DNA of 64,000 bases, from contig NZ_FTLX01000003.1 of the NCBI RefSeq assembly GCF_900156125.1, forward strand, positions 248,001-312,000, read 5' to 3'. Under the pieces are notes generated by a model that saw nothing but the letters and a program-made list of their open reading frames with translations, searched no databases and was not told where the DNA came from. The position numbers and the translations under genes are program-made. Source of the stretch: Domibacillus enclensis (GTDB lineage: Bacteria; Bacillota; Bacilli; Bacillales; Domibacillaceae). Positions 26,902 through 35,137 of this stretch are shown here, piece by piece (the stretch's first letter is position 1; each line of letters starts with the position of its first letter).

Positions 26902-27915
26902 TTGGCTGCACGTGAAAAGAAGTTAACAGGAAAACAAAAGGCAGCGATTCTGCTTATTTCTCTCGGACCGGATTCGTCTGCTTCTGTTTATAAACATTTA
27001 TCGGAGGAAGAGATCGAACGGCTGACACTGGAAATTTCCGGTGTGAAAAAAGTGGATGCGGATGTAAAAGAAGAAGTATTTGAGGAATTTCACAACATTG
27101 CGCTGGCGCAGGATTACATCTCCCAGGGAGGGATTGGCTACGCCAAAACCGTGCTGGAAAAAGCGCTTGGACAAGACCAGGCACAGAACATCATTAACCG
27201 GCTGACATCGTCACTGCAGGTGCGTCCGTTTGACTTTGCACGCCGTGCCGATGCCGGGCAAATCCTTAATTTTATTCAAAATGAGCATCCGCAGACGATT
27301 GCGCTTATTTTATCGTATTTGGACCCTCAGCAGGCCGGACAGATTTTGTCCGAGCTTCCACAGGAGGTCCAGGCTGACATTGCCAAACGGATCGCAATTA
27401 TGGACAGCACGTCGCCGGAGATTATCAATGAGGTAGAAGCGATTTTAGAACGAAAGCTTAGCTCGACCGTTACACAGGATTATACACAAACAGGCGGAGT
27501 AGAAGCGGTTGTAGAAGTGCTGAACGGAGTGGACCGCTCTACAGAAAAGACCATTCTCGATGCGCTTGAAATTCAAGATCCGGAGCTGGCAGAAGAAATC
27601 AAGAAGCGTATGTTTGTCTTTGAGGATATCGTAACACTCGACAACCGCTCAATTCAGCGCGTCATCCGTGACTGTGAAAATGAAGATCTGCTTCTTTCGT
27701 TGAAGGTATCAAGCGAAGAAGTAAAAGAGGTCGTATTCCGAAACATGTCACAGCGGATGGTTGAAACATTCAAGGAAGAAATTGATTACATGGGGCCTGT
27801 CCGGCTTCGTGATGTAGAAGAAGCACAGTCTCGTATTGTGGCGACAATCCGTCGTCTGGAAGAAACAGGCGAAATTATTATTGCGCGCGGTGGAGGAGAT
27901 GATATCATTGTCTAA
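26902..27915 (+). CDS. fliG: Flagellar motor switch protein FliG
   Basis: 337 residues, TTG start behind AGGGGGGATC, beginning with the LTGKQKAAILLISLG segment that binds FliF. The middle domain has the EHPQTIALILSYL motif (about 124-136), and the C-terminal torque domain (about 230-337) carries the charged helix with LRDVEEAQSRIV. It is the rotor protein contacted by the stator MotA. Its end overlaps the start of fliH. Confidence 0.97.
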   Translation: MAAREKKLTGKQKAAILLISLGPDSSASVYKHLSEEEIERLTLEISGVKKVDADVKEEVFEEFHNIALAQDYISQGGIGYAKTVLEKALGQDQAQNIINRLTSSLQVRPFDFARRADAGQILNFIQNEHPQTIALILSYLDPQQAGQILSELPQEVQADIAKRIAIMDSTSPEIINEVEAILERKLSSTVTQDYTQTGGVEAVVEVLNGVDRSTEKTILDALEIQDPELAEEIKKRMFVFEDIVTLDNRSIQRVIRDCENEDLLLSLKVSSEEVKEVVFRNMSQRMVETFKEEIDYMGPVRLRDVEEAQSRIVATIRRLEETGEIIIARGGGDDIIV

Positions 27916-28666
27916 TTTTATTGGCAGTGGATTGTCGTCAAATCAGGAAAAGCCGAAACGGATTATCGGCATTAAACCATTGTTTACGCCATCACTGCCT
28001 GAAGCGGAGGTGCCGCCTGATTTTTCCGAGGAACGGTCCGTTATTATCAGCGAAGCGAATGACCAGGCAAAGCGTATTATTGAGCAGGCAGAAGCCAGCA
28101 AGCAGAAAACGATGAATGAAGCGTCAGAATGGCAAAAAAGCTGGGAGCAGGAAAAAGCGAATTTGCAAAGAGAAGCGTACGAGCAAGCTTTCACAAAAGG
28201 GACCGAAGAAGGCCGCGAAACGGGCTATCGCGAAACGAGCGCGTTAATTGATGAAGCAAGATCCATCGTGGATTCCTCTAAAATTGAATATGAAAAAAAT
28301 GTCGAGCGATCTGAAAGAACCATTGTGGAGCTGGCAATCGCATGTGCGGAAAAAATTGTTCGAAGTGAGCTTCACGCAAATGAAGACTCCTTTATGGGCA
28401 TCGTCCGCTCGGCTTTAAAAGAAGTGAGAAATCAAAAAGAAGTGCAAATTCATGTACACCCCGGGCGATATGAACTCATTATCTCTCAAAAGGACGAAAT
28501 TGAAGCGCTGTTTCCGAGTGAAATCAATTGTTATATATACCCGAACGAAGAAGCGGACGAAGATGCTTGTTTTATTGAAACCGCCAATGGCCGAATTGAT
28601 ACAGCAATCGACACACAGCTGCAGCAGCTGCGTAAAACATTGCTGCAGCTTTTGGAGAGTGAGTAA
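27899..28666 (+). CDS. fliH: Flagellar export ATPase regulator FliH
   Basis: About 255 residues. FliH binds the FliI ATPase and holds it at the export gate. The N terminus is variable, the middle (about 60-130) is a Gln/Glu/Ala-rich coiled coil, and the C-terminal domain (about 140-250) resembles V-ATPase subunit E (ELAIACAEKIVRSEL). The start is uncertain: ATG 27899 is only 2-3 bases from GGAGGAG, while TTG 27908 (MSNFIGSGLS) has ideal spacing; both overlap fliG. Confidence 0.9.
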   Translation: MISLSNFIGSGLSSNQEKPKRIIGIKPLFTPSLPEAEVPPDFSEERSVIISEANDQAKRIIEQAEASKQKTMNEASEWQKSWEQEKANLQREAYEQAFTKGTEEGRETGYRETSALIDEARSIVDSSKIEYEKNVERSERTIVELAIACAEKIVRSELHANEDSFMGIVRSALKEVRNQKEVQIHVHPGRYELIISQKDEIEALFPSEINCYIYPNEEADEDACFIETANGRIDTAIDTQLQQLRKTLLQLLESE

Positions 28667-28669
28667 TCG

Positions 28670-29986
28670 ATGAAAGCGCGGGAACTGAAAAATATCATAC
28701 CGACACTTGATTCATTCAAAAGGTATGGGCGTGTTAAGCGAGTCGTTGGCTTAATGATCGAATCACAAGGTCCGGAAAGCTCGATTGGCGACATTTGCTT
28801 GATCCGCTCAAAGGATGGCAAGCGGACGATTATGGCGGAAGTGACGGGGTTTCGGGATGAAATGATTATTTTGATGCCGTACCGGAACATTAACGAAATT
28901 TCGCCCGGCAGTCTAGTGGAGTCGTTAGGCCACCAGCTAAAGGTGAAAGCAGGTCCTGCACTCATCGGCAAAATTATCGATCCGCTTGGAGAACCGTTCG
29001 ACGATTCGGTCCTGCCCAGGACGTTAACGCCAATCGAAACAGAAGCAGAGCCTCCAAATCCAATGACCAGACCGCCGATCCGCGAAAAGCTTGAAGTGGG
29101 CGTGCGGGCGATTGACGGCATGCTGACCATCGGAAAAGGACAGCGTGTGGGCATCTTTGCAGGGAGCGGCGTCGGCAAAAGCACATTGCTCGGCATGATT
29201 GCGCGCAATACAAAAGCGGATTTAAATGTTATTGCGCTCATTGGAGAGCGGGGCCGGGAAGTACGTGAGTTTATCGAGCGCGACCTTGGGCCTGAAGGCA
29301 TGAAAAAGTCCATAGTTGTGGCAGCCACGTCCGATCAGCCAGCTTTAATGCGGATTAAAGGAGCGTTCACAGCAACGGCTATTGCCGAATATTTTCGTGA
29401 TAAAGGCTTGAACGTCATGTTGATGATGGATTCCGTTACACGGGTTGCCATGGCGCAGCGTGAAATCGGACTGGCTGTCGGAGAGCCTCCTGCCACAAAA
29501 GGGTACACGCCTTCTGTGTTTGCCATTATGCCGAAGCTGCTTGAGCGGACCGGTACGAATGAACACGGCACGATCACCGCTTTTTACACTGTTCTGGTAG
29601 ATGGGGACGACATGAATGAACCGATTGCGGATGCCGTACGGGGAATTCTCGACGGTCATATTGTTCTCGACCGTGATTTGGCGAACAAAGGGCAATACCC
29701 TGCAATTAACGTGCTGAAAAGCGTCAGCCGCTTGATGCCTCACATCGTCAGCAGGGACCATTACGATGCGGCGGTAGCGGTCAGAGATTCACTGAATACG
29801 TATTTAAACTCGGAAGACTTAATTAACATCGGTGCTTATAAAAAAGGATCCTCTCCGGACATTGACCGGGCGATTCAAAATTACCAGCCGATCCTTTCTT
29901 TTCTAAAACAGCGGACCGATGAACAAGTGACGTTGGATGAATCAGCTTTTGGACTAGGTCGTTTAGCAAATGGAAGGAATGAGTAA
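28670..29986 (+). CDS. fliI: Flagellar type III export ATPase FliI
   Basis: 438 residues. FliI is the hexameric ATPase of the export apparatus, related to the F1 beta subunit. Walker A is AGSGVGKST near residue 164, Walker B VMLMMDSVTR near 248, and the GEPPATKGYTPSVF segment near 274 is typical of type III ATPases. It starts 3 bp after fliH and is followed by fliJ, as in most fla operons. Confidence 0.97.
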   Translation: MKARELKNIIPTLDSFKRYGRVKRVVGLMIESQGPESSIGDICLIRSKDGKRTIMAEVTGFRDEMIILMPYRNINEISPGSLVESLGHQLKVKAGPALIGKIIDPLGEPFDDSVLPRTLTPIETEAEPPNPMTRPPIREKLEVGVRAIDGMLTIGKGQRVGIFAGSGVGKSTLLGMIARNTKADLNVIALIGERGREVREFIERDLGPEGMKKSIVVAATSDQPALMRIKGAFTATAIAEYFRDKGLNVMLMMDSVTRVAMAQREIGLAVGEPPATKGYTPSVFAIMPKLLERTGTNEHGTITAFYTVLVDGDDMNEPIADAVRGILDGHIVLDRDLANKGQYPAINVLKSVSRLMPHIVSRDHYDAAVAVRDSLNTYLNSEDLINIGAYKKGSSPDIDRAIQNYQPILSFLKQRTDEQVTLDESAFGLGRLANGRNE

Positions 29987-29989
29987 AGC

Positions 29990-30436
29990 GTGGCATTTGA
30001 TTATAAATTCGAGAAAATTATGCAGCTTCGTGAACAAGAAAAAGAAGAGTCAGAGACAGTTTTCAGAGAATCCCAGCAAGCATTTGAAAAAGAAGCCAAT
30101 AAGCTATATGAGCTGTTAAAGAAAAAAGAAGATCTCCTGTTTGCGCAGGAGCAAAAAATGAAAACAGGATTTTCTGTTTTGGACATTCAGCATTATCAGC
30201 AGTTTGTGTCCAATTTAGAAAAGCTGATAGAGAAGCAGCAGCAGCTGGTCATTACGTCCCGCGGCCGAATGCAGTGGTGCGAGCAGCAATTAAAAGAGAA
30301 AAATATTGAAGTGAAAAAATACAGCAAAATACGTGCAAATGACTTGACGCGCTATCATAAGCAGATGGCAGCTGAAGAAGCAAAGCAAATGGACGAACTT
30401 TCCTCGATCCAGTTTATGAACCGAAAGATTAGGTGA
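29990..30436 (+). CDS. fliJ: Flagellar export chaperone FliJ
   Basis: 148 residues, GTG start, beginning MAFDYKFEKIMQLREQEK. FliJ is an antiparallel coiled-coil protein in the centre of the FliI hexamer. The whole sequence is heptad-like and rich in Glu, Gln and Lys with few breaks, as expected. The start follows GGAAGGAATGAG. Function is assigned from position and composition, since the family is poorly conserved. Confidence 0.93.
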   Translation: MAFDYKFEKIMQLREQEKEESETVFRESQQAFEKEANKLYELLKKKEDLLFAQEQKMKTGFSVLDIQHYQQFVSNLEKLIEKQQQLVITSRGRMQWCEQQLKEKNIEVKKYSKIRANDLTRYHKQMAAEEAKQMDELSSIQFMNRKIR

Positions 30437-30443
30437 TAAGCAA

Positions 30444-31061
30444 ATGGCAAGAAAAAGAAAAAAGATCGCTCCCGCTGATCAAGAAGAAAAGCAGGGCTAC
30501 AGCCGAATTCAATGGTTTCTGTTTGTCGTCATCATTCCGCTGTTGTTTGCTTTGACAGTGGCGTTAATTGTCATGACGATTGCGGGTGTCAATGTGTTTG
30601 ATAAAACGAAAGAAGTGACCGCCAATATTCCATACGTGTCTGAATGGATCAATTCTGCCGAGCAGGACGGCAAGTCGGACAGTGAGCAAGTGGCAGAGCT
30701 GCAGGCTGAAATCAAAAACAAGGAAGCCGAAATCGGGCAACTATCAAATGACCTTGAAGGTGCGGAGGCAGAAATAGAAGAATTGCTCACGGAGCAGGAC
30801 CGGTTAAACGCTGAACTAAAGCAGCTGCAGCAGGAGCGGGAGGAAACGGCGGACTCTGAAGAAGAACAGCCTGTCAACAATGTTGTTGAAACGTATGAAT
30901 CAATGGATGAAGAAAGCATTGCGGGTATTATCATTAATTTAACAGACAACGAAGCAGCGGCTATTTTAAAACAATTAAGTGTAGAAAAGCAAGGCGCTGT
31001 ATTAGAAGAGCTTGAAGCAGAAAAAGCCGCTGAATATACAAAAATTTTGTCGAATGAATAA
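30444..31061 (+). CDS. ylxF: YlxF: MotE-like membrane coiled-coil protein
   Basis: 205 residues. A basic N terminus is followed by one transmembrane helix (about 25-49), a coiled coil (about 82-132), and a C-terminal domain (about 150-205; YESMDEESIAGIIINLTD) like the MgtE intracellular N domain/MotE family. MotE acts as a chaperone for the motor protein MotC in alpha-proteobacteria. Its role in Bacillus is not settled; a position between fliJ and fliK suggests export or motor assembly. The coding sequence starts 7 bp after fliJ. Confidence 0.88.
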   Translation: MARKRKKIAPADQEEKQGYSRIQWFLFVVIIPLLFALTVALIVMTIAGVNVFDKTKEVTANIPYVSEWINSAEQDGKSDSEQVAELQAEIKNKEAEIGQLSNDLEGAEAEIEELLTEQDRLNAELKQLQQEREETADSEEEQPVNNVVETYESMDEESIAGIIINLTDNEAAAILKQLSVEKQGAVLEELEAEKAAEYTKILSNE

Positions 31062-31113
31062 AGAAATACAGTGGAAAATGTGAGATAATATGCAAGAAAA
31101 AGGAGGTGGAAAC

Positions 31114-32451
31114 ATGCAGGTTATAGTAGGGTCAAAAAGCACGGCATTTCTCGGCACAGCAATTCCGAATAAATCGAATGCCTTGACGCAGGGAACCACA
31201 TCAGCAAGCGTGAACAACCAGGTGCTTGGTGCTTCACAAACATTTTTAAACACTTCGTTCCAAGGCAGCATGCAAGGGATGAGATCATTTGGTCAAATGC
31301 TTCAAAATGCACAGCAGCCCATCAGCGAGACGGCGGAGGTTCTAGAAAATGACACGCCGATTGATGCAGCATCCTTACTGTTAAATTCTACAGGCGAATT
31401 GGAGCTGCAATCGATTTTGGACAACGAGGACGAAGGAGCAGCCATTGCGTCAGACCTTTTATCAAACGGTGACTTGCCGAACATTCAAGATTTAGCCGTT
31501 ATGCTGGGACTGGATGCGGAAACATTGATTCAGTCTATGGAAAAGGTTGCTCAAATGGGAAATGAAAATAGCTCAATTGAAGACATGCGCTCGTTCATGA
31601 TAGAAAATGAACTGTCTATTGAGAAATTGATCCATTTGACCGTCATGGCAACTGAACAGGGAATGCATGCTGTGAAAGAAGGAGATCTTCAAGCCATTCG
31701 GACTGTTCTAAAAGCGTCACAAATCGTTCAAGCTTTTGGCCAGCAGGCGACAGCATTGCCCGACAGTAAAAAAGAAGCGATGCTGCATTTAAAAGCAGTA
31801 CTGGCGCAAGCGGCTGTAGCTCAGCAAAGCCCATCACAAGCAAGTGCTGCACCGAAGCAAACCATCTTGCAAGCGGCCTTTGCCCAATATGCTGCCGACC
31901 AGCCAGTGGTTCAAGAAAATAAAAGTGTAAAGCCTGTTGCAACAACAGTAGAATCAATCAATCCTTTTACGATCCAGATGTCGAAAACGGAGCAGTTCGT
32001 GATGAGTGTGAAAACGAATCCGGGTCCCATGAATATGGAGCAGTTTATCGAAAAGTTTACGCAGCTGCTGGGGAATTCTAATTTAATGAAAACGCCAAAC
32101 GGTACAAGAATGCTCATTAAGCTTTATCCGGAGCAGCTTGGCTCGTTGCGGATTGAGCTCTTGCAGCAAAACGGCGTCATGACAGCAAAGATTTTATCCT
32201 CCACGCAAGCGGTAAAAGAGCTCTTGGAGCAAAATGCTCATCAGCTGAAGAATGCGTTCAGCCAGCAAAACGTGACGGTGGACAAGCTGGATATTGCCAG
32301 TCCGGATACGAGACAGCAGCTATTTGACCGAGGTGCCCAGCAGCAGCGTCAGCAGGAGCAGAAGCAGCCGCATGATGAATCAAAGCAGAATGATCAGGAA
32401 CCGAATGCATCCTTTGAAGAATTATTACTACATGCAGAATGGGAGGGATAA
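31114..32451 (+). CDS. fliK: Flagellar hook-length control protein FliK
   Basis: 445 residues from the ATG at 31114, which follows a textbook AAGGAGGTGG; an in-frame ATG at 31090 lies upstream of that site and is rejected. FliK is a secreted molecular ruler that switches export specificity through FlhB. The N-terminal two thirds are low-complexity (Gln, Ala, Ser), and the conserved C-terminal domain (about 300-400; TRMLIKLYPEQLGSLRIELL) is the Flg_hook region. The tail is Gln-rich and polar. Confidence 0.93.
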   Translation: MQVIVGSKSTAFLGTAIPNKSNALTQGTTSASVNNQVLGASQTFLNTSFQGSMQGMRSFGQMLQNAQQPISETAEVLENDTPIDAASLLLNSTGELELQSILDNEDEGAAIASDLLSNGDLPNIQDLAVMLGLDAETLIQSMEKVAQMGNENSSIEDMRSFMIENELSIEKLIHLTVMATEQGMHAVKEGDLQAIRTVLKASQIVQAFGQQATALPDSKKEAMLHLKAVLAQAAVAQQSPSQASAAPKQTILQAAFAQYAADQPVVQENKSVKPVATTVESINPFTIQMSKTEQFVMSVKTNPGPMNMEQFIEKFTQLLGNSNLMKTPNGTRMLIKLYPEQLGSLRIELLQQNGVMTAKILSSTQAVKELLEQNAHQLKNAFSQQNVTVDKLDIASPDTRQQLFDRGAQQQRQQEQKQPHDESKQNDQEPNASFEELLLHAEWEG

Positions 32452-32454
32452 TCC

Positions 32455-33111
32455 ATGTCTAAAATTGATCCTTCGCTTTATTTAGCCAACAATCCGGCTC
32501 AGTCAAAACAAACGGGCAACAGTGCGCTCGGCAAAGATGAGTTTTTAAAAATTTTGATGGCGCAGCTTCAAAACCAGGACCCGCTCAGCCCGATGGAGGA
32601 CAAAGATTTTATCGCACAGATGGCTCAGTTCACATCGCTCGAGCAAATGGTCAACATGACATCCATGATTGAGCAAATGGTGCAGGCACAAACAGCGTCA
32701 CAAATGATCAACTACCAGTCATTTGTTGGGAAAAATGTCGTCTGGCACAAGCTGACGGAAGAAACAGATGCCGATGGAAAGCCCGTTGTGGAAACAGGCA
32801 GTGGAACGGTTGCATCAATCAAGTTTGCAGGAGAAAGCGTCCAGTTTACATTGACGGACGGAACGGTGCTCGAGCCGGGCAACATCTCTGAGTTAAAGAG
32901 CGGGGCAGGAGAAAGCACGTCGGGTGGAGTCGTCAGTTCCAATCCGCTGGTCGAAGCCAGTTATTTAATCGGCCGGTCGGTTACATGGGGAGCAGAAGGT
33001 TCTGAGCAAACAGCAGCTGTACAATCTGTTTCCATGAAAGACGGACAGGTTTGGCTGCAAATCGCAGGTGGAGAGAAAATTGCGGCTTCTAGCTTAACGA
33101 AAATAGAATAG
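32455..33111 (+). CDS. flgD: Flagellar hook-capping protein FlgD
   Basis: 218 residues. FlgD caps the growing hook. The N-terminal family motif LGKDEFLKILMAQLQNQDPL (about 24-43) with the QMAQFTSLEQM helix is clear. The C-terminal part is a beta-rich domain (about 90-218), so this version is longer than the 140-residue B. subtilis FlgD. It starts 3 bp after fliK with a GGGAGGG site. Confidence 0.96.
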   Translation: MSKIDPSLYLANNPAQSKQTGNSALGKDEFLKILMAQLQNQDPLSPMEDKDFIAQMAQFTSLEQMVNMTSMIEQMVQAQTASQMINYQSFVGKNVVWHKLTEETDADGKPVVETGSGTVASIKFAGESVQFTLTDGTVLEPGNISELKSGAGESTSGGVVSSNPLVEASYLIGRSVTWGAEGSEQTAAVQSVSMKDGQVWLQIAGGEKIAASSLTKIE

Positions 33112-33123
33112 GCAGGTGAGAGG

Positions 33124-33510
33124 ATGACATCCATTAATCCAATCGTTCATGGCGTTCGTCAGCCGATCCTGCCGCCTGCTAAAACAGAATCAAAGCAAAA
33201 GACGTCGATGACTTTTCAAGAGACGCTAAAGACGATTTCATCAGCGCCTGAAGCACTGACAATCTCAAAGCACGCGGAGCAGCGTTTGAATGAACGAGGC
33301 ATTCACATTCATGAGAATGAGTGGAATTTAATTGGTCAAAAGCTGACCGAAGCCAAATCAAAAGGAGTTACAGATTCATTGGTTGTGTTAAAAGATGCTG
33401 CGCTTATTGCCAGCGCCAAAAACAATACAATCATTACAGCGATGAACCGCGAAGAAGCGAGCACACGCATTTTCACCAATATCAACGGCACAATTCTTAT
33501 GGACTATTAA
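33124..33510 (+). CDS. Flagellar operon protein of the TIGR02530 type
   Basis: 128 residues. It sits between flgD and the hook gene, the usual location of a short conserved flagellar-operon protein with no settled function. The polar N terminus is followed by a conserved-looking helical part (KHAEQRLNERGIHIHENEW, about 44-62) and a C-terminal region predicted as beta/alpha (VVLKDAALIASAKNNTIITA). There is no signal peptide or membrane helix. The ATG follows CAGGTGAGAGG. A role in hook assembly is inferred from context. Confidence 0.85.
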   Translation: MTSINPIVHGVRQPILPPAKTESKQKTSMTFQETLKTISSAPEALTISKHAEQRLNERGIHIHENEWNLIGQKLTEAKSKGVTDSLVVLKDAALIASAKNNTIITAMNREEASTRIFTNINGTILMDY

Positions 33511-33547
33511 TGAATCTAACTTTGGCTGGACCTACATGGAGGCCAAC

Positions 33548-33573
33548 CGTCTGCCGACCGAATGACGCAGACG
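33548..33573 (+). promoter_or_regulatory. mRNA hairpin upstream of the hook gene
   Basis: CGTCTGC (33548-33554) and GCAGACG (33567-33573) pair perfectly around a 12-nt loop, ending 9 bases before the AAGGGGAAAA ribosome-binding site of flgE. No T tract follows, so it is not a terminator. It could affect mRNA processing or stability of the hook message. Confidence 0.4.
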
Positions 33574-33597
33574 AATTCGAAAGGGGAAAACGAACTT

Positions 33598-34389
33598 ATG
33601 TTACGTTCAATGTACTCAGGAATCAGCGGCATGAAAAACTTTCAAACAAAGCTTGATGTGATCGGCAACAATATTTCTAATGTCAATACGTATGGCTTTA
33701 AAAAAGGGCGGGTTGTTTTTAAAGATTTAGTCTCTCAAAGTATTGCAGGTGCAAACGGTCCGGCAAACGGCAGAGGAGGAGTCAACCCGAAGCAGGTGGG
33801 TCTTGGTTCACAAATAGCAGCTATTGATACAATTCAGACAGAAGGTTCCACACAAACAACGGGGAGAACACTCGATTTGGCCGTCTCAGGCGACGGGTTT
33901 TTCCAGGTAACGGATGGCGTGAACACATATTACACTAGAGCAGGGAACTTCTACATGGATGATGAAGGATCAATCGTAAATTCAGATGGACTTTATTTAG
34001 TTGGAGAGGGCGCCAACATCACTGTACCAACGACTGCGACCAGCTTAAGCATAGGGGCAGGGGGAGTCATCAGTTTTATCGACGGAGGCCAATTAGATGC
34101 AACACAAGTTGTTCAATTAGCGAAATTTCCGAACAGCGGCGGCGTAATTAAAGTTGGTGAAAATTTGTATCAGCAATCTGATAACTCAGGTGACCCTGTT
34201 ACCTCTGTTCCTGGAGATCAGGATGCAGGAATGGGCAGAATTGTTGCTGGCGCACTAGAAATGTCAAACGTTGATTTATCGGAAGAATTCACTGAAATGA
34301 TCGTGGCACAGCGCGGATTCCAGGCGAATACACGAATCATTACAACGTCGGATGAAATTCTGCAGGAATTGATGAGCATGAAGCGTTAA
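33598..34389 (+). CDS. flgE: Flagellar hook protein FlgE (annotated FlgG in older work)
   Basis: 263 residues from the ATG at 33598, beginning MLRSMYSGISGMKNFQTKLD. The rod/hook signature IGNNISNVNTYGFKKGR and a C-terminal helix with EFTEMIVAQRGFQANTRII are present. B. subtilis has the same short hook protein at this operon position (264 residues); automated annotation often names it FlgG because of shared domains. The frame is open from 33562, but the SD-linked ATG is at 33598. It forms the universal joint between rod and filament. Confidence 0.93.
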   Translation: MLRSMYSGISGMKNFQTKLDVIGNNISNVNTYGFKKGRVVFKDLVSQSIAGANGPANGRGGVNPKQVGLGSQIAAIDTIQTEGSTQTTGRTLDLAVSGDGFFQVTDGVNTYYTRAGNFYMDDEGSIVNSDGLYLVGEGANITVPTTATSLSIGAGGVISFIDGGQLDATQVVQLAKFPNSGGVIKVGENLYQQSDNSGDPVTSVPGDQDAGMGRIVAGALEMSNVDLSEEFTEMIVAQRGFQANTRIITTSDEILQELMSMKR

Positions 34390-34411
34390 TCGATCCGTTT
34401 ATTTTTTAGCT

Positions 34412-34449
34412 AAGGGGGGACGGGGCTGACTTCAGCCCCGGCATATATG
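34412..34449 (+). promoter_or_regulatory. swrD ribosome-binding site with inserted hairpin
   Basis: AAGGGGGGA (34412-34420) is the only Shine-Dalgarno-like sequence before swrD, but it is 27 nt from the ATG at 34447. The bases between include a perfect 8-bp hairpin, CGGGGCTG/CAGCCCCG with an ACTT loop (34421-34440). If it folds, the distance from the last G of the site to the start drops to about 7 nt, the normal value. The hairpin could therefore permit, or control, swrD translation. No U tract follows, so it is not a terminator. Confidence 0.6.
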
Positions 34450-34668
34450 ATTACTGTGACAAGATTAAATGGAAAAGCATTTTCATTGAACGCTATTTAC
34501 ATAGAAACGGTTGAAAGCTTCCCTGATACAACCATTACGTTAACAAACGGAAAAAAATATGTAGTCAGAGAATCACATGATCAGGTTGCTTCGGATATTG
34601 AAGCGTTTTACAGTCGCATTTCACTTCTTGGACGTGTGAAAGCGGAGGAGGATCAAGATGGAGAATGA
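34447..34668 (+). CDS. swrD: Swarming motility protein SwrD (FlbD family)
   Basis: 73 residues, beginning MITVTRLNGKAFSLNAIYIE, the family start. In B. subtilis SwrD raises flagellar power, probably through the MotA/MotB stator. It is a small, likely beta-rich cytoplasmic protein with a polar C-terminal tail. The start has no close Shine-Dalgarno; the upstream G-rich site is bridged by a hairpin. It overlaps fliL by 11 bases. Confidence 0.92.
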   Translation: MITVTRLNGKAFSLNAIYIETVESFPDTTITLTNGKKYVVRESHDQVASDIEAFYSRISLLGRVKAEEDQDGE

Positions 34669-35107
34669 GCAAAAAGCGCCAAAAAATAAATTGATGACGA
34701 TCATGCTGGTTTTGCTGGCTGTTATTTTGCTGGCTGGGACGATTGCAGTCGTGATTATTTTGCGCTCAACAGGAGGAGACGCAGCCAAGGAAGAGCCATC
34801 GATCGATGAAGTCCTTGAATCCTCAGTGGATATACCTGAAATGACAACAAATCTTGCATCTGACGATTTTATTCGCATTTCATTTAAAATTCAAACAAAC
34901 GACCCGGATGCAATGGAAGAATTAACGAAAAGGGATTTCCAGGCGAAGGACCTGATCATTCAAAAGCTGTCAGAGATGACGGCTGATGAATTAAAAGGGG
35001 AAGCAGGAAAGCAAAAGCTGACGGAGACGTTAAAAACGAATTTAAATAGCATTATGCAGGATGGAACTGTGGAGGCTGTTTATATCACCTCATACATCAT
35101 TCAGTAA
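34658..35107 (+). CDS. fliL: Flagellar basal body-associated protein FliL
   Basis: 149 residues. One N-terminal transmembrane helix (about 12-34) and an extracytoplasmic domain. FliL associates with the stator around the motor. The C terminus (LNSIMQDGTVEAVYITSYIIQ region) is typical. The ATG lies within the end of swrD and follows GGAGGATCAAG, implying coupling. Confidence 0.95.
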   Translation: MENEQKAPKNKLMTIMLVLLAVILLAGTIAVVIILRSTGGDAAKEEPSIDEVLESSVDIPEMTTNLASDDFIRISFKIQTNDPDAMEELTKRDFQAKDLIIQKLSEMTADELKGEAGKQKLTETLKTNLNSIMQDGTVEAVYITSYIIQ

Positions 35108-35137
35108 AAGGCGGAAACAGAACGGAGGTGAGGCCAA

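Noticed and set aside
28531-29328. A 265-residue minus-strand open frame inside fliI
   Set aside because: It lies fully opposite a well-conserved gene, is Ser/Pro/Arg-biased as an antisense shadow, has no ribosome-binding site and no recognised domain.
31090-31113. ATG 31090 as the fliK start
   Set aside because: It precedes a perfect AAGGAGGTGG that serves the ATG at 31114.
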